64,000 bases of DNA from Acetobacter indonesiensis (GTDB taxonomy: Bacteria > Pseudomonadota > Alphaproteobacteria > Acetobacterales > Acetobacteraceae), in assembly GCF_000963945.1 (NCBI RefSeq), contig NZ_BAMW01000045.1, positions 124,001 through 188,000 of the forward strand, in the 5' to 3' direction. Below are positions 1 through 8,649 of the stretch, piece after piece. A program made the translations under genes and the position numbers. The number at the start of each line of letters is the position of its first letter. The first letter of the stretch is position 1. Below the pieces are notes generated by a model. That model saw only the letters and a list, made by a program, of their open reading frames with translations. It was not told the DNA's origin and made no database searches.

Positions 1-1
1 C

Positions 2-1498
2 ATCCGATTGAAGTCTTGGGATAGAATGATTTTCCCGCTTCCTTTCGGTAAGGGTGAATTTGTCTGTGGCGCTCCGGTGTCTGCCCTTATGTCCGCAGAT
101 ATTCCGATTGAGGAAGCCGCCGCCCAACTCTCTGACGCCATTACCAAAACTATGGATGCTGCTGAAAATGCGCTCTCTGAAAACTCAAATTCAATAAGAT
201 CTGCGCAAGAGACGGCTTTCTTCAAAACTCTTGATTTAAAACCGTCACGCATATGGGCGGGAACGTCGTCTTTCTTGGCACCAGTCCTTCCTTTTTTTCT
301 GCGCTGGCGTCAGACCAGAGGGAAAGAAAACCCTGTTCGTGTTCGCGAGAAAATGGGCTTTGCATCGCTTGCTCGTCCCGCAGGGCCTCTTATCTGGTTT
401 CATGCGGCCAGTGTTGGAGAAGTCATTTCCATTCTTCCCTTGGTCGAACAGTGTCAGGAAGACAATCGTTCTGTCACGGTGCTTATTACAACCGGCACAC
501 TGACTGCGGCGCAAACTGTGGCGCAACGGCTGCAGACACCGCGAGTGCTTCACCAGTTTCTGCCGTTAGATGTGCCGCGTTGGGGAAAAAGGTTTCTTGA
601 GCACTGGCAGCCACAAGCCGCTGTATTTACAGAAAGTGAGCTCTGGCCCAACCTTATAGGCCTTTGTCACAGGCGCAACTTGCCCGTCATGTTAGTAAAT
701 GGGCGAATGTCAGCGTCTTCCTTGGCGGGCTGGCAGCGTGTGCCGCAGATTGCGCGCCGGATGCTGGAGCGTTTTGCATGGGTTGCTCCGCGCACCCAAG
801 AAGATGCAGAACGTTTTGCGTTATTGGGTGCACGTACCATTTTGCCAGCGGGTGATATTAAGACAGCCGCTGCGGCGTTGCCGGTTGATCAGGCTATGTT
901 GGACACCCTACGCACAAAACTGGCGGGGCGTTCGATTTTTCTCGCTGCGAGCACGCATGAAGGGGAAGAGGAAAAAATCCGGCAAACAGTTGAAAATCTG
1001 TCTGCTGATTATCCAGAAATATTAACGATTATTGTACCGCGCCACCCAGAGCGAGGTCATGCCATTGCTCAATTTTTCCCGCACGCTGCGCAGCGATCAC
1101 AAGGACAGTTTCCAACAGGGAAAGACACAGTCTGGATATGTGACACGCTGGGAGAACTTGGCCTGTTTTATCGGCTGGCGGACTATGTGTTTATCGGAAA
1201 TAGTTTGCCGGGTGTAAAAGGCGGAGGCGGAGGCCATAATCCTTTCGAGCCTGCCCGTCTGCACTGTGCCATCTCAACCGGTCCTTTAACGCAGAATTTT
1301 ACAGATGCTTTCGCGCTTTTGGGGCCGAGCGTTGCAACAGTTACGAATGGGAATGAATTGGCAGCTTGGGTAAAGCGTATGCACACAAATACGGACCTTA
1401 AGCATGATGCAATGGACCATGCAAAAAAGGCAGCCTCTGTCAGCATGCAGCTTATTGTCACTCTGGCTGCACGTATTCTTCATGCGTTAAAAACATGA
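2..1498 (+). CDS. waaA: DUF374-like acyltransferase tail fused in frame to Kdo transferase WaaA (5' truncated by window edge)
   Basis: The reading frame is open from the first bases of the window to the stop at 1496-1498. About the first 60 visible residues look like the C-terminus of a DUF374 lysophospholipid-acyltransferase-type protein (LKSWDR, then PLPFGKG). A linker of roughly 20 residues leads into a full GT30 Kdo transferase, with the hallmark ASVGE (codons about 392-406) holding the expected catalytic Glu, and SLPGVKGGGGGHNPFEPA near the nucleotide-sugar site. WaaA moves Kdo from CMP-Kdo to lipid A precursor at the inner membrane. No stop separates the two parts. The only in-frame ATG ahead of the WaaA domain (152) has no visible Shine-Dalgarno sequence, so a bifunctional fusion is the simplest reading. 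lpxK follows with an ATGA overlap. WaaA identity is firm; the fusion needs the upstream sequence. Confidence 0.88.
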   Translation: MRLKSWDRMIFPLPFGKGEFVCGAPVSALMSADIPIEEAAAQLSDAITKTMDAAENALSENSNSIRSAQETAFFKTLDLKPSRIWAGTSSFLAPVLPFFLRWRQTRGKENPVRVREKMGFASLARPAGPLIWFHAASVGEVISILPLVEQCQEDNRSVTVLITTGTLTAAQTVAQRLQTPRVLHQFLPLDVPRWGKRFLEHWQPQAAVFTESELWPNLIGLCHRRNLPVMLVNGRMSASSLAGWQRVPQIARRMLERFAWVAPRTQEDAERFALLGARTILPAGDIKTAAAALPVDQAMLDTLRTKLAGRSIFLAASTHEGEEEKIRQTVENLSADYPEILTIIVPRHPERGHAIAQFFPHAAQRSQGQFPTGKDTVWICDTLGELGLFYRLADYVFIGNSLPGVKGGGGGHNPFEPARLHCAISTGPLTQNFTDAFALLGPSVATVTNGNELAAWVKRMHTNTDLKHDAMDHAKKAASVSMQLIVTLAARILHALKT

Positions 1499-2496
1499 TG
1501 TATGCTCCTCGCTTCTGGCAAAATTCAAACGTAACAGTTCTTTCGCAACTTTTGGCTCCTGCTTCGGCTTTTGTGGCGTTCTGCGCTGCCAGACGTCAGA
1601 AACAGAGTGGCTGGAAAGCACCCGTGCCCGTTCTATGCTGCGGCAATATAACCGTTGGCGGCACAGGAAAAACGACGGTAGCACTCGATATAATCCAGCG
1701 ACTGCAAAAAAGGGGTGTTGCAGTCCATGCTCTTATTCGTGGCTACGGGGGAAACGTTAAAAATACGACGCGGGTCGATACAGCCAGGCATACCGCACAG
1801 GATGTGGGCGATGAAGCCCTTTTGCTGGCAGCCAAATGCCTCACATGGGTAGGTGGAGACCGCGTTGCTTCTGCTAAAGCAGCAATACAAGCTGGAGCAC
1901 AATTTCTGGTTATGGATGACGGGTTTCAGAACCCGGGTTTGTCTAAAGACGTTTCTCTGGTGATTATAGATGGAGCCGTAGGGTTGGGAAATGGCTCTGT
2001 TTTACCGGCAGGACCTCTTCGTGAAACGTCGCAAAATGCTTTTGAACGCGCTTCTGCCTTCCTTCTTGTTGGGGAAGATCAGGCGGGGTTTATTCGTCAT
2101 TACGGGGAACAGCTTTCACCAAAGGCGGTTTTGAGAGCAGACCTTCAGCCGATAAGTGCAGACATTAATGGCTTGAAAAACAGCCCTTGTGTCGCTTTTG
2201 CTGGACTGGGTCGGCCATCGAAATTTTTTGATGGGTTAAAAAAAGCTGGTGTTCGAGTGGTAGCGGCTGTCGCTTTCCCTGACCATTATTTTTATAAAAC
2301 CAAGGATATGAACAAACTTCTTGCGCTTTCTACTCAGTATCACGGACAGCTTATCACAACACCTAAAGATGCCGCACGGCTTCCGCCTTCAACGCGTGCG
2401 CACATAAAAACAGTGGGGGTTGGTCTGGAGTGGGAAAATAGCGCAGAAATAGAGAATATGCTGAGCGAATTATTAACGAAGTATCATATTCTATGA
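1495..2496 (+). CDS. lpxK: Tetraacyldisaccharide 4'-kinase LpxK
   Basis: LpxK phosphorylates the 4' position of the tetraacyldisaccharide to give lipid IVA, at the cytoplasmic face of the inner membrane. The 333-residue protein has the family Walker A motif GGTGKTT at residues 55-61, the IRGYGG segment at about 81-86 and the Walker B-like DDGFQ at 141-145. Length is normal for the family. The start ATG at 1495 overlaps the waaA stop (ATGA), and its own stop overlaps the next start in the same way, so three lipid A genes are translationally coupled. Kinase and transferase order (waaA-lpxK) is typical of Alphaproteobacteria. Confidence 0.96.
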   Translation: MMYAPRFWQNSNVTVLSQLLAPASAFVAFCAARRQKQSGWKAPVPVLCCGNITVGGTGKTTVALDIIQRLQKRGVAVHALIRGYGGNVKNTTRVDTARHTAQDVGDEALLLAAKCLTWVGGDRVASAKAAIQAGAQFLVMDDGFQNPGLSKDVSLVIIDGAVGLGNGSVLPAGPLRETSQNAFERASAFLLVGEDQAGFIRHYGEQLSPKAVLRADLQPISADINGLKNSPCVAFAGLGRPSKFFDGLKKAGVRVVAAVAFPDHYFYKTKDMNKLLALSTQYHGQLITTPKDAARLPPSTRAHIKTVGVGLEWENSAEIENMLSELLTKYHIL

Positions 2497-3404
2497 GCTA
2501 CTCGACTGTTTCTTTTGCAATGCAGATTGAGGCCGGATTGGCCAAAGGTTTGCTTGCTGCGTTCAAAAAAATGGGGCCAGTTAGGGCATCAGATTTTGCG
2601 GGGTGCGCCAGCCGTTTCGTTGGCCCACTTCTTCCTGTTTCGCGTATAGCTGATAAAAATCTTCAACTGGCTATGCCCGAACTAAATGCCACGCAACGAA
2701 AACGTATTGTTCGCGGTGTTTGGGAAAATCTTGGCCGCACAGTGGGCGAGCTCCCTCATCTTTCGACGCTTAAAGAGAATACACATTCCGGCCCAGGCTT
2801 CGAAGTTGTCGGTGCAAAGTATCTTGAGGAACAGGCGCGCAACGGTGGGTCCGTTCTTTTTATGTCCGGTCACATTGGAAATTGGGAAATGCTTCCGCCT
2901 GGGGTGGCACGGCACGGCACGCCATTTGCATCTTTCTATCGCGCAGCTGCTAATCCGCTAATTGACCAGATGATCCGCTCCCTACGTGATGCGGCCATGC
3001 AGCCTACCCCTACCCCGCTTTTTGCAAAGGGGGCTCGTGGTGCACGTGAAGCGCTCGCCTATGTATCTAAAGGTGGCAGACTGGGGATGCTTGTTGATCA
3101 GAAAATGAATGATGGTGTTGAAGCATCATTTTTTGGTCGTCCGGCTATGACAGCCCCTGCCCTTGCCGCAATGGCTCTGCGTTACCGTTGCCCCGTTATT
3201 CCTGGTTATGTGGAACGTCTCGGGCCTGCTCGGCTACGCATTATTGTTGAGGCGCCGCTCCAACTGCCAGATACGGGGGATAAAAAGCAGGATCTGACGC
3301 TGTTGGTTCAGATGATCAATGACCGGCTGGAACAGTGGATAAGGAAAAAGCCGGAAAGCTGGCTTTGGTTACATCGGCGCTGGCCAAAAGAGCTTTATCG
3401 CTAA
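2493..3404 (+). CDS. LpxL/HtrB-type lipid A acyltransferase
   Basis: A 303-residue member of the lysophospholipid/lauroyl acyltransferase family. The catalytic HX4E motif is clear as SGHIGNWE, with His127 and Glu132. KGARGAREALAYVSKGGRLGMLVDQKMNDG (about 178-207; the Asp-Gln segment) and the Trp-rich C-terminus (SWLWLHRRWP) are family hallmarks. It should add a secondary acyl chain to Kdo-lipid A from acyl-ACP at the inner membrane. It starts inside the lpxK stop (ATGA overlap) and is last in the operon. The N-terminus is less hydrophobic than in E. coli LpxL, so membrane association is probably peripheral. Which secondary chain it adds cannot be told from sequence. Confidence 0.9.
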   Translation: MSYSTVSFAMQIEAGLAKGLLAAFKKMGPVRASDFAGCASRFVGPLLPVSRIADKNLQLAMPELNATQRKRIVRGVWENLGRTVGELPHLSTLKENTHSGPGFEVVGAKYLEEQARNGGSVLFMSGHIGNWEMLPPGVARHGTPFASFYRAAANPLIDQMIRSLRDAAMQPTPTPLFAKGARGAREALAYVSKGGRLGMLVDQKMNDGVEASFFGRPAMTAPALAAMALRYRCPVIPGYVERLGPARLRIIVEAPLQLPDTGDKKQDLTLLVQMINDRLEQWIRKKPESWLWLHRRWPKELYR

Positions 3405-3417
3405 TTTCTTATCCCCC

Positions 3418-4320
3418 TTATTTACGCAATTTTTTGCGCAGCCAGCGAAAAGCATCATGGAAATGCCGTTCAGGCGAATGGCTGATACGCTTTGCATCCA
3501 CTAACGTAACAGAACCCGCAGCGGAAAGTGTATGCAGACCGTCCGTCCACGGTGCGAAGCTTGGGGGGGCTTTCAGCGTGCTCTCAAGCGAGGTTTCACA
3601 CCGTTGAGTGTCCAGCCCGGAAATTCGAACCAGTGAGATGCCGCCGCCGTAAGTCTGGGTACAGTCCTGTGTTGGTAGCAGAATGGTATCGCCGTCGATA
3701 ATGGGCGTCCCACCAGGCCGCGCGCTCGCAACATCCACGCGAATAGGGTTTTGAGGATGCAGATGCCATTTACCGGTTAAACTATCGGCAAAGGCACAAT
3801 GGAGTTCCGATTTTTTCTGCAAGGCTGTTCCGGGGGGGCTGAAAAACATCCACCACCGTCCCTGAAAATAGAGCGGCGAGGCATCAATAGCAGCCACGGG
3901 AAAAGAAAAAAGATCGTCCTTTTTCCATTCATCGGGGAAATTGGTTGCGCGATATAAACTTAATTTTCCAGAGCGATGGGCTTCTGGCAGCATCCAGAAA
4001 TGACCTTCATGCTCCCCCACGACTGGGTAAGACAGATGCCAAGGCTCTGAAATTACCCGTTTTCTGTGCTTGAACGTTAACTCTGAATCGTAAACTAATA
4101 CATCAATTTTGCCGCACTTGGTGCGATAGTCATAAGCTTCAGCAAATACATATAAATGATTTTGATGCCATATCCCGAACGGGTCGGCCAGAAAACGCAT
4201 GCCATGATCGTTTCCTATCCATTGTACAGACAGACCATCGAGTGAGCCTGCCTGCAATATGGTAGAAAGCGGCGCACGGATAATGCCGCTCTGCCATTGA
4301 TCTGTCCGCATGAATGGCAA
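3418..4320 (-). CDS. Stand-alone GINT1-type beta-propeller protein (glucosamine inositolphosphorylceramide transferase-like N-domain)
   Basis: About 300 residues, predicted beta-rich. The signature runs FLADPFGIW, YVFAEAYDYR, GKIDVLVYD, then HLSYPVVGEHEGHFWMLPEA and LYRATNFPDEW, ending with WWMFFSPPG. This matches the five-bladed propeller found as the N-terminal region of plant GINT1 and as single-domain bacterial proteins. No GT64 glycosyltransferase domain, signal peptide or membrane segment is visible. The preferred start is TTG at 4318-4320, with AAGGA nine bases upstream; an ATG three codons in (4309-4311) is 18 bases from it. It faces the lpxL-like gene tail to tail (13-bp gap) and is divergent from the IMPase-family gene. 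The biochemical role of the bacterial form is unknown to me; sugar or glycolipid modification is inference. Confidence 0.75.
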   Translation of the reverse strand: MPFMRTDQWQSGIIRAPLSTILQAGSLDGLSVQWIGNDHGMRFLADPFGIWHQNHLYVFAEAYDYRTKCGKIDVLVYDSELTFKHRKRVISEPWHLSYPVVGEHEGHFWMLPEAHRSGKLSLYRATNFPDEWKKDDLFSFPVAAIDASPLYFQGRWWMFFSPPGTALQKKSELHCAFADSLTGKWHLHPQNPIRVDVASARPGGTPIIDGDTILLPTQDCTQTYGGGISLVRISGLDTQRCETSLESTLKAPPSFAPWTDGLHTLSAAGSVTLVDAKRISHSPERHFHDAFRWLRKKLRK

Positions 4321-4452
4321 AATTACGTGTCCTTGTTCTGAAACAGTGCGTCTTTATAAAACTGTAAGGGGAATACGCACAGGGGGTGTCGCCTCTTGGG
4401 CGTGTTCTGATTATGGTGCCTATCATTGTATTTGTTTCTGCCGGAGTTACTC

Positions 4453-5250
4453 ATGTCGTCACCTAGCCCTGCTCTTGCCTATCGTCTGGAAGCCGCACGG
4501 GCTGTGGTTCATGATGCATCCCGTCTTGCCATGTCCATGCGTCCACCGCCGGGTGGCCCCGTGGCAACGCAGAAATCGGCGCAGGATTGGCTAACTGAAA
4601 CTGATGGTGCGGTTGAGGCTTTTATTGCCTCCCGCATGAAGACGCTTTTCCCAGAAGATGGATTCCAGGGTGAAGAAGGCGGGGTCGCGCGCTCTGGCCA
4701 ACTGCGGTGGGTGGTTGATCCGATTGATGGAACGTCCAATTATGCGCGGGGCCGTAGCCGGTGGTGCGTCTCCCTCGGTTTGCTGGATGGTGATGAACCG
4801 GTGGCAGGTGTTATTGAAGCTCCTGCTTTGAATGAAGTCTATACTGCACTACGGGGGGCTGGAGCCTTTTTGAACGGTAAGCCTATCCATGCATCTCCGG
4901 TAAAAGATCCGGCTAGTGCCATGATCGAAATGGGTTGGAGTAACAGAGTGCCAAAACCTGTTTTTATGGAGAAAATTGATGCCATTATGAAACTCGGCGC
5001 CATGCCGCGCTCCGGTGGTTCAGGGGCTTTAGCTTTAGCGGATGTGGCCTGTGGCCGTCTGGATGGCTACATTGAAATCGTCATCAACCTGTGGGACGTC
5101 GCGGCCGCTTTGCCTTTGCTGGCAGAAGCTGGTGCAAGGGTTTCACCTTTTCTGCGCGATGGAGGCCTGACAGGGGCGGCAACTATTTTGGCTGCAAACC
5201 CACACATTGCAGAAACACTGTCGCAGGCCGTCAATATTCCGCTTGCCTGA
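4453..5250 (+). CDS. Inositol monophosphatase family protein (3'(2'),5'-bisphosphate nucleotidase/IMPase-like)
   Basis: A Mg2+-dependent phosphatase of the IMPase/FBPase/CysQ superfamily. The metal-binding signatures are present: the GEEGG segment, VVDPIDGTSNY, and near the C-terminus NLWDVAAALPLLAEAGA. The 265-residue length is typical. I place the start at ATG 4453, because GGAG lies six bases upstream; the frame is open upstream to an ATG at 4426 with no ribosome-binding site. Substrate cannot be fixed: inositol phosphate, PAP (CysQ-like) or histidinol phosphate are all possible. A separate HisN-type paralogue lies at 20470-21264, so this copy probably does something else. CysQ-like genes near DUF374-waaA-lpxK are common in Alphaproteobacteria. 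Confidence 0.85.
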   Translation: MSSPSPALAYRLEAARAVVHDASRLAMSMRPPPGGPVATQKSAQDWLTETDGAVEAFIASRMKTLFPEDGFQGEEGGVARSGQLRWVVDPIDGTSNYARGRSRWCVSLGLLDGDEPVAGVIEAPALNEVYTALRGAGAFLNGKPIHASPVKDPASAMIEMGWSNRVPKPVFMEKIDAIMKLGAMPRSGGSGALALADVACGRLDGYIEIVINLWDVAAALPLLAEAGARVSPFLRDGGLTGAATILAANPHIAETLSQAVNIPLA

Positions 5251-5345
5251 CAAAATTCATGAACGGCAGGCGGGCCATTCTGCCGCCATAAAATCCTGCT
5301 TATTTTTCAGGCCTGTCTTTTCGGCCCATAATGGAGACCACCAGC

Positions 5346-6215
5346 ATGCGGTCAGGTTACCGTTTTAGATTGTTTTCTTTCGCTTTGGGGGCTGCGACGG
5401 CTTTGGCCGGACTTTCGGTAAAAGCTGAAGCCGCAGACACGTCCCAGACACTTGTCGATAAAGCAGCGTTGACAGTGCAGGATATTTTTGTCGGGGCAAC
5501 GGCGGAAAGTGCGGTTGCTGTGAATTTGTCCAAAGCCCGCGCTGTCATGGTCTGCCCATCCATTTTTCGCATGTCCATTGCGTTTGGTGGCGCAGGTGGT
5601 GGATGCGTACTGCTGGCTCGAGATGCTAGGGGCTCGTGGTCTGACCCGGCCTTCTATACGCTAAGCACTGCCTCCTTTGGTATTCAACTCGGTGTGCAGA
5701 ATTCTCAGGCAATGTTCTTCGTTATGACAGATCGTGGCTTGCAGGCTCTTCTGGATAGCCAGTTTCAGTTTGGTGCAAATGCAGGGGTTTCTTTTGCAAC
5801 CTTGAGCAGCAATGTGGAACGCGGAAACGCTGGCGCAAGAAATACGGATATTCTCGTTTCACAAAAATCCCAGGGATTGTTTGCGGGCGCAGCGCTGGGG
5901 GGCACAAAGCTGACCGTCAATAGCGATGCCAACCGTAAATATTATGGTCAAAGTGTTGGCCCAGAAGACATTGTCGTATCAATGCGTGTCAATAATTCTG
6001 GTGCAGATCCTTTGCGTAGCGTGTTGATGCGTTACGGTAAGTTGGCATCATCTGGTAACGCTTCTTCTAAAACGGGTTCAACGGCTGCGTTTCAACCAAC
6101 AACGGCAGTTGATACCGTCCCAAACTATTCGGCTAGCAGTGCAACAAGCAGCGCTGGGACGGTAAAGCATGAAACGCTTGCGCCGCTGAAACCCACCAGC
6201 ACAGCCCGCCATTAA
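5346..6215 (+). CDS. Secreted SYLF (Ysc84-type) lipid-binding domain protein
   Basis: A 289-residue exported protein. The N-terminus is a signal peptide: basic start MRSGYRFR, hydrophobic core, likely cleavage after AEA at about residues 30-32. The SYLF/Ysc84 domain follows, with KARAVMVCP, the glycine-rich FGGAGGGCVLLAR and later GLFAGAALGGTKL. The last 70 or so residues are Ser/Thr/Ala-rich and low complexity. Eukaryotic SYLF domains bind phosphoinositides; bacterial versions are periplasmic or membrane-associated with poorly known roles. I prefer ATG 5346 because GGAG (5333-5336) sits nine bases upstream; the earlier in-frame ATG at 5331 overlaps that site. It ends just before a strong terminator. 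Confidence 0.85.
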   Translation: MRSGYRFRLFSFALGAATALAGLSVKAEAADTSQTLVDKAALTVQDIFVGATAESAVAVNLSKARAVMVCPSIFRMSIAFGGAGGGCVLLARDARGSWSDPAFYTLSTASFGIQLGVQNSQAMFFVMTDRGLQALLDSQFQFGANAGVSFATLSSNVERGNAGARNTDILVSQKSQGLFAGAALGGTKLTVNSDANRKYYGQSVGPEDIVVSMRVNNSGADPLRSVLMRYGKLASSGNASSKTGSTAAFQPTTAVDTVPNYSASSATSSAGTVKHETLAPLKPTSTARH

Positions 6216-6221
6216 AAATCG

Positions 6222-6255
6222 AAAAGGATGGAAGGTTATACCCTTCCATCCTTTT
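6222..6255. terminator. Rho-independent terminator, probably bidirectional
   Basis: A perfect 14-bp stem (6222-6235 paired with 6242-6255) encloses a 6-base loop, with A-rich and T-rich flanks on opposite sides. It lies between the converging SYLF gene and mltG, so it can stop transcription from both. Confidence 0.92.
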
Positions 6256-6279
6256 TCTTATGTCGGGATGTTTATAGTT

Positions 6280-7281
6280 TTAGCGCGCGATTGGGTTTTC
6301 TGTTTCTGAAGAATGAATTTGCTTCTGTCTGTATAAGCTCACATTCTTATTATGGTCAGCTAAGGTGTTGGCAAAATTATGCCCACCCACTCCATTTGCA
6401 ACAAAGTAAAGTGCGTCTCCTGCGGCTGGATGCGCCACAGCCTGTAAAGATGACACGCTGGGAGAACAAATTGGGCCGGGTGGCAAACCGATTTGCATGT
6501 AAGTGTTATAAGGGCTGGGTGTCTGTAAATCAGCATGGGTCAAAGGCCGACCCAAAGGAGGATTCCCGTTTGTCACAGCATAAATAACCGTCGGGTCCGT
6601 CTGCAATTTCATGCCTTTTTGAAGTCGATTAATAAAAACCCGAGCAACAAGAGGACGTTCAGACGCTACGGCTGTTTCTTTTTCTACCAGAGACGCCAAT
6701 GTAAGAAAGGCTTCCTGATTAGGGATTTCTTCAACTACGTCTCTACTCGTCCAGATTTTCTCAAGCTGATCATGCATCGCAGTCTGCGCCCGGCTGACAA
6801 TTGCCGCACGCTTACTATTGCGCAGATAGCTGTAAGTTTCAGGCATGATGCTGCCTTCAGGCGTTAAAGGCGCATCCCCCGTCAAGAAGGGGGCCGATAG
6901 CAGCAAAGATTGAATTTGGCGAGCAGACAGTCCTTCTGGAATGGTAATTTTATGCAGTACGGGGCGACCGTGGCGTAATATTCCTAAAATACCCCGAATA
7001 GATATGTGTGCAGGAAAGTGTAACTCAGCGGCATGAAGCTGACCTTGATGCTTGGTGGCAAAAATGAGCCCAAGCGTTACACGTTCAGTCCACCAGCCAG
7101 CCGGTAAAACATCAGAATTTTGGAGGGTGTGAATTGTGCTCAGATAATCGCCATGTGGAATAACCACATCGGCGTCCTGAGGCAAAGGACCTGCTTGCGT
7201 GTAGTCCTGCCAAATCTTTAGTCCTGTTCCCCCTGCCCCGATAAGAAGCAGAAAGAACAGGATAACAAGAAGCTTGCGCAT
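6280..7281 (-). CDS. mltG: Endolytic murein transglycosylase MltG
   Basis: A 333-residue YceG/MltG protein. One N-terminal membrane helix (about residues 3-21) is followed by the LysM-like and YceG catalytic regions in the periplasm. The active-site segment is ASLVEKETAVASER (about 196-209), whose conserved Glu residues include the catalytic one; QTDPTVIYAV and YNTYMQIGLPPGPICSP follow as expected. MltG cuts nascent glycan strands and sets their length. It follows fabF by 42 bases on the same strand, an arrangement (fabF-mltG) seen in other proteobacteria, and is the last gene of the fatty-acid operon, ending at the shared terminator. Confidence 0.95.
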   Translation of the reverse strand: MRKLLVILFFLLLIGAGGTGLKIWQDYTQAGPLPQDADVVIPHGDYLSTIHTLQNSDVLPAGWWTERVTLGLIFATKHQGQLHAAELHFPAHISIRGILGILRHGRPVLHKITIPEGLSARQIQSLLLSAPFLTGDAPLTPEGSIMPETYSYLRNSKRAAIVSRAQTAMHDQLEKIWTSRDVVEEIPNQEAFLTLASLVEKETAVASERPLVARVFINRLQKGMKLQTDPTVIYAVTNGNPPLGRPLTHADLQTPSPYNTYMQIGLPPGPICSPSVSSLQAVAHPAAGDALYFVANGVGGHNFANTLADHNKNVSLYRQKQIHSSETENPIAR

Positions 7282-7323
7282 ATCGTCTTCTCTTTCCCTT
7301 TTTAAAGGGAATGACTCGTTTTA

Positions 7324-8649
7324 TCAGACGCCGCGCACAACCAAGCTGGCGTTCGTGCCGCCAAAGCCAAAGCTGTTGGAGAGAGCAACATTGATTTGGC
7401 GTTGCTGCGCTGTGTGCGCGACGCGATCAATAACACTTTCACGAGAAGGATTATCCAGATTCAGTGTGGGCGGTGCCACATTGTCCCGGATCGCCAGCAT
7501 ACAGAAAATAGCCTCAACTGCACCGGCCGCGCCCAGTAGGTGCCCTGTTGCAGATTTAGTGGAAGACATAGCCAGCTTGTTGGCATCAGCCCCAAAGAGA
7601 CGTTCTACAGCTTCAAGCTCAAGATCATCCGCCATTGTGGATGTGCCATGAGCATTTACATAGTTGACGTCTGCCGGAGTAATACCAGCGCTTTTCAATG
7701 CAGACCGCATAGCGCGGAACGCACCGTAATGCCCCTCTGCTGGTGCGGTGATGTGATAGGCATCGCCTGACATCCCGTAGCCAACAATCTCGGCGTAGAT
7801 TTTCGCACCGCGGGCTTTAGCGTGTTCGTACTCTTCCAGCACAACCACACCAGCACCTTCCCCCATGACAAAACCATCACGGTCTTTGTCCCAAGGACGA
7901 GATGCTTTGTCAGGCGTGTCATTGAAGCCGGTTGAAAGCGCGCGGGCAGAACAGAAGCCTGCAATCCCCAATGGGCAGACTGTCGCTTCAGCACCGCCTG
8001 CAACCATCACATCTGCATCACCAAACATGATAAGACGGGCTGCATCCCCAATAGCGTGAACGCCGGTTGCGCAGGCTGTTACCACAGAATGGTTCGGGCC
8101 CTGGAAACCATATTTAATGGAGACGTGACCGGAAACAAGGTTGATCAGCGCTGATGGAATGAAGAAGGGGGAAAGACGTTTGGCACGTCCTTCATGAACC
8201 GTGATCGAGGCATCGTAAATGGTCTGAAGACCGCCGATTCCCGAACCAATCATGACGCCAGTTGCGCATTTGTCTTCTTCAGTCTGTGGTTTCCAGCCGG
8301 AATCTTCCACAGCTTCAGTCGCAGCGACCAGCCCCATATGAATAAAGCGGTCCATCTTGCGCTGGTCTTTGACCGGCACCCATTCAGAAAGCGTCAGCTT
8401 TCCGTCTGATGCAGGGCCTTCTGGCACCTGACCGGCTACCTGCGCAGGTAGATCACTTGGGTCAAAATGCGTGATTCGACCAATCCCGCTTTCACCTGAA
8501 ATCAGGCGTGACCATACATTTTCGACACCGAGGCCAAGCGGCCCCACCATGCCCATTCCGGTGACGACAACGCGTCTCCGGCCCGAATTTGCTCCGGCCG
8601 ACTGCAACAAACCAGCCTGCTCCCCGCTTGAATCTGTTTGGTCCCTCAA
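7324..8649 (-). CDS. fabF: Beta-ketoacyl-ACP synthase II FabF
   Basis: FabF condenses malonyl-ACP with acyl-ACP during chain elongation. The thiolase-fold Cys-His-His triad is visible: Cys193 (numbered from the longest start) in VVTACATG, one His in NAHGTST and one in KSATGHLLGAAG. The start is uncertain. The longest frame begins with TTG at 8647-8649, inside the loop of a perfect 8-bp hairpin (8640-8662). A downstream TTG about 14 codons in has GGGGAG nine bases upstream, and the conserved RRVVVTGMGMV begins at about residue 24. The first 20 residues are Ser/Gly/Ala-rich, so they may be untranslated. It lies between acpP and mltG. Confidence 0.95.
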   Translation of the reverse strand: MRDQTDSSGEQAGLLQSAGANSGRRRVVVTGMGMVGPLGLGVENVWSRLISGESGIGRITHFDPSDLPAQVAGQVPEGPASDGKLTLSEWVPVKDQRKMDRFIHMGLVAATEAVEDSGWKPQTEEDKCATGVMIGSGIGGLQTIYDASITVHEGRAKRLSPFFIPSALINLVSGHVSIKYGFQGPNHSVVTACATGVHAIGDAARLIMFGDADVMVAGGAEATVCPLGIAGFCSARALSTGFNDTPDKASRPWDKDRDGFVMGEGAGVVVLEEYEHAKARGAKIYAEIVGYGMSGDAYHITAPAEGHYGAFRAMRSALKSAGITPADVNYVNAHGTSTMADDLELEAVERLFGADANKLAMSSTKSATGHLLGAAGAVEAIFCMLAIRDNVAPPTLNLDNPSRESVIDRVAHTAQQRQINVALSNSFGFGGTNASLVVRGV

